Of a DNA stretch of 31,997 bases, positions 23,701 through 31,997 are shown piece by piece (position 1 is the first letter of the stretch; each line of letters opens with the position of its first letter). Source of the stretch: Apostichopus parvimensis. Taxonomy: Eukaryota > Echinodermata > Holothuroidea > Aspidochirotida > Stichopodidae. Both the position numbers and the translations under genes were made by a program. The stretch spans positions 90,890 to 122,886 of the forward strand of contig KN884720.1 of the NCBI GenBank assembly GCA_000934455.1, in the 5' to 3' direction. The notes beneath the pieces are model-generated. The model had not been told where the DNA came from. It was given only the letters and a program-made list of their open reading frames with translations, and did not search any database.

Positions 23701-24646
23701 GAATCCTAGCGGAGTATTACTCAAAAACCCAAAACAACATTGAAATTGATTAATCAAAGCAAAACTGCCAGTATTATGTTGTTTCATCAAATGTAACAAA
23801 TGAACTCCTGAATATTTACTGATTATTTTCGACCCCAACAATTCCTTGCCCAGACACTTTTCTTCATATGTAGAACATCAACAGCGTGCAAAATGAAATC
23901 GGAAATGTTCAAAAGTTAAGACATTTTCTTTCGCTGGGATACTCAGTTGCCTCATTATATCATTTTCGATATCTGGGAGTACCTGGAACAGTCATCCACC
24001 ACAGTAATGTGCTTCTTGACATGCTAAAATTTTGGAGCTATTGCAGACGACCATTCTTGATAACGATTGCACATAAAATGAAAAAACTCATAGAAAAATC
24101 ATACAAAATAATAATAATCATAGAAAAAATAGAAAAAGACAGACACACAGACACACTTTCCTGATCTGATGTATTGAACACCTGTATTCCAAAGAAACAG
24201 TTCCCAGAGTCAAATTAAAAACGTAAGATAAACATGCAATGATGATCGTTACAAAGAAAATGTATGGAGTTTACTGTTTGGCCACATTTTAATAAAAATA
24301 TCAAATAAATATATAAAGTTGAAAGATACAAGAAAAGAACAAAAGCTAGACAGAAAAGGAGAGTACATCAGAAAGAATTAACACTGAGAATTATCAAGTT
24401 TTGTGAATTTTATACAAAGTTTTACTTTGTCTATTAAAGACGAATTAGACAATTACATTATGATATGATAATGGTACGGTTTTAGGAATGAAAATATGGC
24501 GATGGACCAAGAAATGTAAAATAAAGAGTAGAGAAAGTGTGGCCATGGAAGTGGATTGTGAACATTGACGGCAATTATGGAAACTCCTCTCCTTAACAAT
24601 AAAGCAATAGGTTTCAGATACCTTGGCATTATAGTCTGAATTGAGA
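20789..24646. other. no gene seen
   Basis: About 3.9 kb of AT-rich DNA with no recognisable exon, RNA gene or clear repeat except a G13 tract at 21755-21767. Confidence 0.5.
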
Positions 24647-24662
24647 GGGGGGGGGGGGGGGG
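24647..24662. repeat. poly-G tract
   Basis: Sixteen consecutive G in otherwise AT-rich sequence. Confidence 0.95.
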
Positions 24663-26241
24663 AGGCAGTGATGGGAGTAAAACTATTGGACCTTGCAAAT
24701 ACTACAAAATCACCAAAATATGGTCTTCAATGTCATCTGGTGGTGTTCTGTTGTAAATATGAAGTTAAAAGAACATGTTTGGGTTGAGAATTGATAAAAT
24801 ATTTGATTAACATGAACATTAACCTAACATTGAAGCCTGCACTGAGGAGCCGATGTCGTCATCTCTGAAGCCTTAAAGGAGCTTTCCAGACTTTTGGCAC
24901 ATTTAAAGGGGAACATTCATAGAAACAATACCAACAATATATTTATATATATACTGTTTACATCTTTTCAATTTTCCTTTTATTTCCATTTCATAGAAAG
25001 TTATTAACCCTCATTTCCGTATCTATGATATGGCAGAAATGAATGTAATTGCTGAATGTTAATACATTCATATAAGATTAATATATGTACATCCTACATG
25101 AATCACTTTGAGTGAAATGTGATGCATCTTGGACAGTTGTGATACATAGTACATTATTGGTGTACATGATTGATTCAGTGTTAACCATTTGACTGAACAT
25201 ATTTTTAAGTTTCTCAGGAAAACTTGGATTGTCTGGCACTTACTAATGCTGGCTCTCCAAACTCCCCCTCCCCCTCCACTCCATATTAGTTGTTACTTTA
25301 AAGCACCATACTGCAGGACATAGTGAAATCTATAAATGAACAACTCTCAACTGAGAAAGTAATTAACACTCCTTCCAGGGATGTGAAATTCTTACTTATT
25401 TATTTCCTTGAAAATATAATCCATAACTGAGGCAGAAATAGAAAAATTGCAATAACCACATTGAGGACAAAGAAATAAATTAAACATATTACATTAGCTG
25501 AGTTGGTCAAAATCCATACAGACAATACGTTTTACAGTCTTCTGTAACCAGTCATCCTAGTTTTGATCACTTTGTAAAGATACAGCAGGTTGATTAATCA
25601 ATAATTATGTAATTAATCACTCATTATTCGATAATAATCTCTTATTCCTTAAATCTGAGATTTAACGGGTTGACTTCATTAAAGACACACAAAACCAAAA
25701 ATCATGACATTCATGGATCACCTTCCACTATAGTCAGGGTAAACGCTGCCCTTTCAGGACATCCACCACTGGCTTTTCAATGTCAAGTGGATATAATGCA
25801 TGACTCAATTCTCACTTCAGGTACTTGACATGAGAAACTGATGGTGTATGAATGGTAATGGCAGGGTTAACTCTGACTACTTTAAACTACTCAGTCTACA
25901 CACTTAAAAGGCAAGAAATACTTCTAGTGAAACCAAACCAGTTAAGGAAAAGAGGTTTAAAAAGTGACTGGCTCGATTTGACATCTTAACAAGAGTCAGA
26001 CGGGCACTGCGATTCCTTGCTTAGTGGAATATTAAAGTGTTGTATGTCATGGAGAAACTAGGAATGGAAAGCAGAAGACAGTCATTGTTTTGCATTGATT
26101 TACATAAAACTGATAAAGGAATCAAGTTATAATAACAAATTCATAGCACCTGATGTATGAGTACATCAAAAAAATAAAACTTTGAATTTCACTGAATGTG
26201 TTTGTTGAGCAACAATATCAAGTAAAAATATTTTCAGTATT
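24663..26241. other. NUDT5 3' flank or distal 3' UTR, no gene seen
   Basis: AT-rich with several minus-strand AATAAA hexamers, so part may be NUDT5 3' UTR if the distal signal is used. No exon recognised on either strand. Confidence 0.4.
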
Positions 26242-26247
26242 TTTATT
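26242..26247 (-). promoter_or_regulatory. candidate NUDT5 polyadenylation signal AATAAA
   Basis: AATAAA on the minus strand lies about 190 nt past the NUDT5 stop. A second AATAAA at 25404-25399 would give a roughly 1-kb 3' UTR. Which is used cannot be told from sequence. Confidence 0.4.
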
Positions 26248-26434
26248 ACCAATTGTTAAGATCATAGAAAAAAGCACATCCTTTTGACGATGATTACAAA
26301 TTTGCTTAAAACCTCTGTCAAATAAGTAAAAAGACAAGTAAAGTTACTTTGCTGCTAGCCTTCTACCTGAACCAGAATATTCCAAGGCACTCGTCACGAA
26401 GGTCACCCACCACAAGGCAGCTGGTAGAAGTCAC

Positions 26435-26556
26435 TTAATCTCCAAGTTTCCTTGACAGATTCTCAACTTTGTTTAAAGATGGCTGTTTTGAAGGCTGGCA
26501 GCTGGAGTACACATAAACTTTGGCATCGATGACGATGTTATTGTCTTTATCCCAAT
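26435..26556 (-). CDS. NUDT5: NUDT5 terminal coding exon
   Basis: It is 122 nt including TAA at 26437-26435; acceptor cattctccgacag. It encodes [18 protein letters not shown] then [20 protein letters not shown] and a final [13 protein letters not shown] matches human LTVDARVYSYAL; the polar tail after it has no evident counterpart in human NUDT5. The tail could be lineage-specific, or a distal exon could be used in other transcripts. Confidence 0.88.
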
Positions 26557-29500
26557 CTGTCGGAGAATGACAAAGAGAAAGAGAGCTCACTCATGGATAA
26601 ATTAATTAGACTGATATGCCAGGAAAATTATGAAATCTTCACAAGATTCTATGGTGGGGTAACCAGAATCCACCCCCCTCGCCGACAAAATATGTGTCAT
26701 GTATGGGGAGACACAGCTGGTACACTCATCGTCCTCTTGTACCCCCACCCCCACACCCTACCCATCACCCTACCCCTCCCCCACCCCCTACTCCCTCACC
26801 CTACCCCTACTATCCTACTTATTGCCTCTACAGATTGTATAGGAAAATATGAGTATGTTGTTGTTGACATTACTGAGCGCTACTTGGGTTACGATTTGCA
26901 TTCAGAAGAAATGATTTGGTCGAGGTAAGTACGGTGGGTTTTGTCATCCAGGAGAAATCCCTGGTTTACCAATCTGAGCTGATCTTCCAAATTGTCCAAA
27001 AAAATTCCCAAAACAGCTCAAACTGTAAATTGGATAGCCAACCGAGGTGAAGTGTGAAGGTGAAGTATTACAAGCTATTCCACGCCAAAATTATAATTCA
27101 TTTATTTATTAATTAATAATTTGTTATTATTTTGCCATTTTGGAAAAAAATAGGATCACCTCCAGTAAAGTTGCATGGGTTGGATGGGTTGGCTGTTTAC
27201 CTGTACAGCTGCAATATTATTCAACACTGCCCGTAACCAAGGTGGAGAAAGGAGTAAACGCATGAATGACCGTCAATGCCGGTCAGCCAAAACCTCCACC
27301 TTTCTCGTTAATGGAGAGACAAACCCAACCAACCGACCTCTTTATGCTATGCAATAGAGGTGCAAGAATTCTACTGAATGGTAATACAAATTTACCATGG
27401 TGCACTACACTGAATAAATGAACAAAACCAGTTTTATCTTGAGGTGATTTCCCAACAACCTAGGTACCAGACAGAGCTGTTAAAGGTAACAAAATCAGAA
27501 GAGAAATCTGATACTTTAGTCCACTGAAATTTGATGACATTTTGGAAAAAAAAACGAAACTTAGACCAGAAAAGACGATGTATTAATCTACATTTTGTTG
27601 GACCCAAAATGATCTGAATAAGATTAAACATTTGAATAAGTGACTACTTAAGACAAATCAAAGAAACCAGAAATTGAGCGGATGGCTCATTAAGATTGAT
27701 ACAAAGTTACGACCCAAATGCTGCAAGCAATTTTATGTTTTTATTAGCAATGAAATAGCCCGTCAAATGTAGAAACCAGACATCAAAAACAAACGGAACC
27801 CAAGCAACAAGTTACCTTTTAGTTGCTTTTCCAAGTTGTGAAGTGGAACAATAAGTACTTCCATGAATTCATCCTCATCTGGAAGAGAAAAAGAAGAATT
27901 TTTTTCCAAAATCAAACATAAAACCTCATAAAGTATGATAATTATGATTAACCACAACATCTTTTAGGTGATATATTTGTCTTTCACTTGGCTTACACTG
28001 AATAAATTAAGAGCTGAGAGAAATTCTCCTTATTAGGTATTCACCATTATTGTGGAATTCTTAATTTTGTCTGACTTGTAACGTAACGCCCTCTCCAAAT
28101 ATTAATTGGCACAATTCTTAAGTCAATGACCAAACATCAGGTGATGGGTATGTCAAGTTATGTGTACCACAGAACGTTAGCTAAATTTATACAGTACTTT
28201 CCATTTAATGACTAAAGGAGTATACCATTACCGCTTCCACAATTCTCAAATACACTGTCTCGCACAACCCCCCCACCCCCCCAGTCCACTTTAGCTTCCA
28301 ACTTCTAAAGCAAAAATGTCAATATTTAATACAGGGACTTGCCCACAGTTTCATCTTTAGAGGTTGTACTGACACTGTAGAGATGGTGACACATATTTGC
28401 CAAATAAAGAATGCACAATATAAGTATTGGAACGCAAATATCTTGAAAAATTCAAATATTTGGTACAGGGATTCTCAATAAGCAAAAACAACTTGGCACC
28501 CCAAAGAAATAAAAATCTGCCCACAATCTTGCACTTTGCAGGTGTGTGGGCCCTCAAAGCCTTCTAATTTCATCACAATACTGGCCTATACCCTGCACAT
28601 TGCTCGATCTATGTATAGTAAGATTCAGTGTCACCCTGTAATTTAGCTCCGACCAATGTTTCCTCTCTGGCTATAGTAGAAAATAGATCAAGAAGCCATC
28701 GTATAGAAGCGCAATCTGTACTCCCAATGTTTCTGTATATTTAGTCTGTCATGTACAACACAGCGAAGACTAAAAGTTTTAACTCCCTTACCTAAGTTTT
28801 GGACTGGGCTACTGTTTTCTGAACTATCTCCATCGATCTGAAAGGTATAGAAACACGTTTTCACTTTGGGTGGGAAAAGGACTCATGACCTCAACAACTT
28901 CTGCATGAACATTCAACAATCAGAAAAGCTCCCCATTAAGAGAAAACTAACATTACAATAAATACAACATGCCATGACTTTCGTGATAAAAAAGCAGACA
29001 TAAAAATTACAGAAAGTTAAATGTCATAACTGATTTTCTTCAAGTCAAAGATATTCAGTGGGTCAATTGTCTTTCTTTTTTCTGACTTTTCTAGCAGAAT
29101 GGAGTGAGGGTGTACATGGATAGTAACTTAGTGAAGACACCAAGGGTTTCTAAAACCCATTACATACTGTATATTAAATATCAGTAAATCCAACTGTGCC
29201 CGGATGAAACTACAGTAAGAGATAGAACAATGGATACAGAATTACTAACGCAAACCACTGTGAGACGTTAATCATAAAAATACAAAATTTGAACCCACAC
29301 AGACATATTACATACTTATGATTCTGATTCCATTATGCTTCAGGCTACCATTATCATTCGCAATATCATTATTATTTGCAATACCATTATCATTCGCGAT
29401 ACCATTATATATTTATGACAAACACAGACATTTTTGTGGCATCTTATGATTCTAGAGAGCCTGATGTCATATTTCTTTATTACTGTGATAGTACTTACAT

Positions 29501-31503
29501 CCACATGGAACATGCTAACTGTGCATGAACTAGTTCCTGCATCGAGGGCCACACCTGATAAATAAGAAATTAGAAACAAGGCTTATTTGTTAACACTAAT
29601 GAGAATCAAACAATCGATGCCTGTACATTACGAGGGTATAGCGATCAAAATAACACAATGTGAAATGTTTTGAACACCAAAAACACGGAAATGAAGAAGA
29701 TTACTTATACAGTGCTTCAAGTAGGTGACATGAATCACGTTGCCAATGCAGATATATCCATGACAACGACCACCAGAATGTAAACAAGTGACGAAAATGT
29801 TGGAATGAAAATTCCGCAAAAAAACAGGTAGTTAAACTTCTGAATTCAGAAGGAAGAGTAATCGCGTGGTGCCCCAGAAGTGGGGGCACAATAGCAGATA
29901 TTGAGAAAACGATTTACAAATTCTTTTTGAATTACTTAGAACATCACCATGCAATGACTTTCCTGCTCATTGCCAGAAACTCCCTGCAGACTTCCACAGA
30001 CATTTTCACCATCCTTTACACGACAACTTTTGGCTCATTTTCCAAAGTGTCACTGTAGACACTTCTTTCTTCCATTACCCGAGCAATAGGTACTCTCTGT
30101 AAAGTGCCAACATATTTCAATCACTTCCTCCCATGCCACCTGGTACAATCTCTAAAGTGCCACCGTAGAATTTCTTCTTTCTCACCACACAAAGAGCTGA
30201 AGCTCTCTGATATGTGCAAACACATCCAATATGGCACTCCCTCTACATTTAACGCTTCGTCACTTTCTTTTGCTCTCACTACCTAAACCTTTGAGTGAAG
30301 TGACAACATAAACACTTCTTTCATCCATCATAACCTGTATGTGTTTGTCAAGTATCTAGCGCCACCACATCCAAACACGGCTCACCCTCACCGATTAACT
30401 CTCTGCATAAAGTTCCATTACACACACTTTCTCTTTTCCCTCACCACCAGAAACTATAAGTAAAGTGTCACACTACCACATATATCCTCTTTTCCCTCAC
30501 TACCAGAAACTCTAAGTAACGTGTCACAACACCACATATATCCACTTTCTCTATTCCCTCACCACCAGAAACTCTAAATAAAGTGTCACACCAAAACATA
30601 TATCCACTTTCTCTTTACCCTCACTTCCTGTGACTCCCTGTAAAGTGATTCTTCTTACCTGGTGATGATTTTTGTACAGTACCGAGATACCCAGTTTCCT
30701 CTTTGAGTTCTCTGATAGCTGCATCTGGAGCACTTTCACCCGCATCTATCAGGCCTGTTGGTTGCAAAAGAAGATGTAAACGAAAAAAGAACATTAAATA
30801 ATAAATGGATGTGTTATCGATTGTTTTTTAACTTAAAGCTTGACTCTTCAAATGGTTGTCTAAGGACCCACTTATCAAGTTACATTTTTACCCTGACCCA
30901 GGTTACCGGTTCACTTTGGATGCAAAAGAGCGAGAGTGCTAAGGTTGCCCAGAGACAGGTAAGCGAGGAAGCAAAGAAAATTTATCAATATTTTAAAGTT
31001 TAGCTTGACTCTTGAAACAGTTGTCTATAGACCCACTAGACATTAAACAACATCCTACATATGCAGATACTGTTATTTACCATCTTTGCTGCAGAAACAA
31101 GCCCCTTCCTGTCCAACATCAGAGAATTCTATTGTTGGAGTTTGAGTAGTAGATCAAAAATTATAGCATCAATACAAACAAAAACACTCTCTTGAATAAT
31201 AAATCAACTGCAAAGTTGTTTCTGTCACACCTTTACGCATTGGGTTTGTAAATAAAACCCTTCCCCTGTTTTTCCCATCTCTGTTTAGTTTAAAGGCCTC
31301 TAAATTGCCACCCCTCCCTCACTGGGCTTTTCACATACTTCGTACAAATGTTTTGAGGAATAAAATCGGTGAAAATAAAGGTCTCAAAAAAATACCTGCG
31401 GGAAATTCGATGGTATATTTTGCCAAGGGAGGACGGTACTGTTTAATGAGAATGATGCAGTCATAATGGAAGAGCCTCTTCAATGTTGCTATTACGATTA
31501 CAC
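26435..31503 (-). CDS. NUDT5: NUDT5-like ADP-sugar pyrophosphatase, 3' six coding exons (5'-partial)
   Basis: Joining minus-strand exons 31503-31396, 30754-30659, 29554-29499, 28837-28792, 27878-27816 and 26556-26435 gives one open frame of 163 residues and TAA. All five internal introns are GT-AG and every phase agrees. Seen in the product: the IKQYRPP segment, EFPAGLIDAGE leading into a full Nudix box (G-x5-E-x7-RELKEETGY), a conserved SPG-ALD--T block, and EFMEV, whose first Glu aligns with the glutamate proposed as catalytic base in human NUDT5. Known of the family: a homodimeric cytosolic/nuclear enzyme that hydrolyses ADP-ribose and other ADP-sugars to AMP plus sugar phosphate using Mg2+, with a role in nuclear ATP production from poly(ADP-ribose)-derived ADP-ribose. 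The Mg-binding acidic residues of the box are intact, so an active enzyme is inferred. The human protein is 219 residues; about 60 N-terminal residues, including the substrate-stacking tryptophans, are outside the window. The C-terminal ~22 residues do not resemble the human tail. Confidence 0.93.
26741..26810. repeat. C-rich tract with CCCTA/CCCCA runs
   Basis: About 70 nt of C runs of 3-5 separated by a, ta, tca or aca. On the NUDT5 sense strand this reads as more than ten GGG or longer runs with short spacers, enough for several G-quadruplexes in the last intron's RNA. The TAGGG resemblance to telomere repeats is irregular and I do not call it telomeric. Confidence 0.8.
27177..27334. repeat. 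degraded foldback / inverted repeat
   Basis: Three nested pairs are visible: ggttggatgggttgg near 27178 against aacccaaccaacc ending at 27334; aaggtggag 27239-27247 against ctccacctt 27294-27302; gaccg 27268-27272 against cggtc 27280-27284. Spacing is not fully symmetric, so it is a decayed foldback or chance. It lies in the last NUDT5 intron. Confidence 0.4.
27816..27878 (-). CDS. NUDT5: NUDT5 exon E (catalytic Glu loop)
   Basis: It is 63 nt, acceptor ttttctcttccag, donor gtaacttg. It encodes (D)[20 protein letters not shown] and aligns with human [20 protein letters not shown]. The first Glu of EF-EV matches the glutamate proposed as general base in human NUDT5. Both ends are phase 1. Confidence 0.9.
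28792..28837 (-). CDS. NUDT5: NUDT5 exon D
   Basis: It is 46 nt, acceptor ctatacctttcag, donor gtaaggga. It encodes [15 protein letters not shown], matching human INGDDAENARPKPKP in position and character. It is too short to find by open-frame length; it is supported by flanking splice sites, phase and alignment. It ends in phase 1. Confidence 0.87.
29347..29410. repeat. 18-bp minisatellite, ~3.5 copies
   Basis: Three full units start at 29347, 29365 and 29383 (accattatcattcgcaat, atcattattatttgcaat, accattatcattcgcgat), followed by a partial accattatat. Units 1 and 3 differ by one base. It sits in a NUDT5 intron about 90 nt downstream of exon C in transcript sense. Confidence 0.85.
29499..29554 (-). 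CDS. NUDT5: NUDT5 exon C
   Basis: This short 56-nt exon lies between acceptor cttatttatcag and donor gtaagtac. It encodes [18 protein letters not shown] after a split Gly codon and aligns with human AVCMDPGLSNCTIHIVTV. It ends in phase 0. Confidence 0.9.
30385..30648. repeat. minisatellite, ~53-62 bp unit, 4-5 copies
   Basis: Units begin near 30385, 30438, 30494, 30556 and 30618, each reading roughly ccctcaccaccagaaactc, then taa-taaagtgtcaca, then a pyrimidine-rich stretch. More decayed relatives (ctctgtaaagtgcca and ctctaaagtgccaccgta) extend back to about 29990. It lies in the NUDT5 intron after the Nudix-box exon and ends about 10 nt from that exon's donor. Confidence 0.85.
30659..30754 (-). 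CDS. NUDT5: NUDT5 exon B (Nudix box)
   Basis: It is 96 nt, acceptor gcaaccaacag, donor gtaagaag. It encodes LIDA, then [18 protein letters not shown], then LGTVQKSSP. The Gly that opens the Nudix box comes from the codon split across the preceding intron. Consensus G-x5-E-x7-R-E-U-x-E-E-x-G-U is satisfied with Tyr in the last place, as in human NUDT5. The intron that follows begins about 10 nt from the end of a ~60-bp minisatellite. Confidence 0.94.
31396..31503 (-). CDS. NUDT5: NUDT5 exon A (first in window)
   Basis: Acceptor ttgtttcacag precedes it and donor gtattttt follows. It is 108 nt, phase 1 at both ends, and encodes [16 protein letters not shown], then [19 protein letters not shown]. 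It aligns with human [20 protein letters not shown] and KQFRPPMGGYCIEFPAG. The Arg of KQYRPP corresponds to a substrate-contacting Arg in human NUDT5. The exon opens with the second base of a Gly codon, so at least one upstream coding exon must exist; none is recognisable between 31504 and 31997. Confidence 0.92.
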
Positions 31504-31905
31504 CTGTGAAACAACAGGAACATATCAATTGTTAACAATAATGAGCTGGAAAAAAAACACATAAAATGCTGATAATGTGAGGTATGTTGCCCCTCCCCAA
31601 ACATTAACCCTGTGACTCACAAGTAGTAGCAGTGCATTCTCACATGGCCAAGCCTCTCGTTTGTATCGTGCTACTGTATATAGGCTGGCACATCAGAACT
31701 ATAAAATGTTCGTCTACTTTTGTCACTGTCTGATTGTTAGTGGAAGTACACTCATTGTAATAACAAAGAAAGAGTCCAAGCAACTTTCTAGAAGTAAAGA
31801 AACTTTACATTTTAAACAAACGCACAAAGATACAAATTACTATATTGTCAAGAGTTACAGACCAGTGGGTCTGGTGGAAAGTGCAGAGTGGCTTCTATGT
31901 AATTA
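31504..31905. other. NUDT5 upstream intron, no exon seen
   Basis: This is the intron upstream of exon A. On the minus strand I searched by eye for the NUDT5 N-terminal segment (W-x-x-L/V-K and the segment before the first sheet) next to a GT donor and found none. Open frames here show no family resemblance. Confidence 0.6.
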
Positions 31906-31997
31906 AAGGCATTGAAGACTCGCCCCAAACCGCGTGCGGCCATCTGAAAAAGTTAACTTTCTGTTGCTTGCAAGTGATGTTTTGTTCGTGTCGCTAC
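31906..31997 (+). repeat. dispersed repeat, copy 2 (cut by window edge)
   Basis: The reverse complement of these 92 bases matches 19465-19556 at 88 of 92 positions with no gaps, including a 68-base identical run. The left boundary is at aaggcattgaag, where similarity stops; the right end runs off the window. I infer an interspersed repeat or short non-autonomous element; the family is not recognised. Confidence 0.85.

Noticed and set aside
26741-26810. Interstitial telomere repeat
   Set aside because: CCCTA occurs only irregularly among other C-run spacings; a C-rich low-complexity tract fits better.
26593-26928. 111-codon plus-strand open frame
   Set aside because: Antisense to the last NUDT5 intron and built largely from the C-rich tract (Pro/His/Leu run).
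30385-30648. CRISPR-like array from regularly spaced similar blocks
   Set aside because: Units vary along their whole length with no constant-repeat/unique-spacer pattern, and the host is eukaryotic: a minisatellite.
30551-30745. Minus-strand 64-codon open frame over the Nudix exon
   Set aside because: It is out of frame with the conserved Nudix box; the true exon uses the other frame between clear splice sites.

Overview
The window looks like nuclear DNA from a eukaryote, most plausibly a marine deuterostome invertebrate. An echinoderm is a guess from overall texture; the taxon cannot be fixed from sequence alone. The reasons are: one clearly spliced gene with GT-AG introns of about 640-1260 bp, long AT-rich non-coding stretches, a tRNA-derived SINE, hAT-type transposon remnants, microsatellites and an assembly gap. 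There are no operons, Shine-Dalgarno sites, CRISPR arrays or phage modules.

The only gene supported with confidence is on the minus strand at the right end: the last six coding exons of NUDT5 (ADP-sugar / ADP-ribose pyrophosphatase, Nudix family), between 31503 and 26435. All six exons join in one open frame of 163 residues plus a stop. They carry a complete Nudix box, the upstream KQYRPP segment and the downstream EF-EV segment. The first ~60 residues, the promoter and the first exon(s) lie beyond the right edge. Its introns hold two minisatellites (18-bp and ~60-bp units), a C-rich tract that is G-quadruplex-prone on the sense strand, and a degraded foldback.

From 1 to about 26400 I recognise no conserved protein gene. 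Left third (1-13473): two diverged, oppositely oriented copies of one dispersed repeat (1633-1822 and 2927-3125), a degenerate hammerhead-ribozyme-like motif of the kind found in Penelope-like elements (2001-2036), a G-rich 7-bp microsatellite, a hAT-like terminus ending at 4942, a TATA/Inr promoter-like site (5517-5568), a tRNA-derived SINE (6133-6385), and two weak exon candidates. Middle (13474-20800): an N gap next to a long (CAT)n array, a complete 394-bp hAT-type MITE with a perfect 8-bp target duplication (16040-16449), a ~500-bp T-rich/A-poor tract, one candidate minus-strand exon (18087-18326) and several repeat fragments. One fragment (19465-19556) recurs inverted at the right edge (31906-31997). 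Region 20800-26434 is mostly featureless AT-rich DNA, ending in the NUDT5 3' flank.

I find no convincing new multi-gene system. The more useful leads are the mobile-element signals, the repeat pair, and the small exon/promoter candidates that RNA data could confirm or kill.
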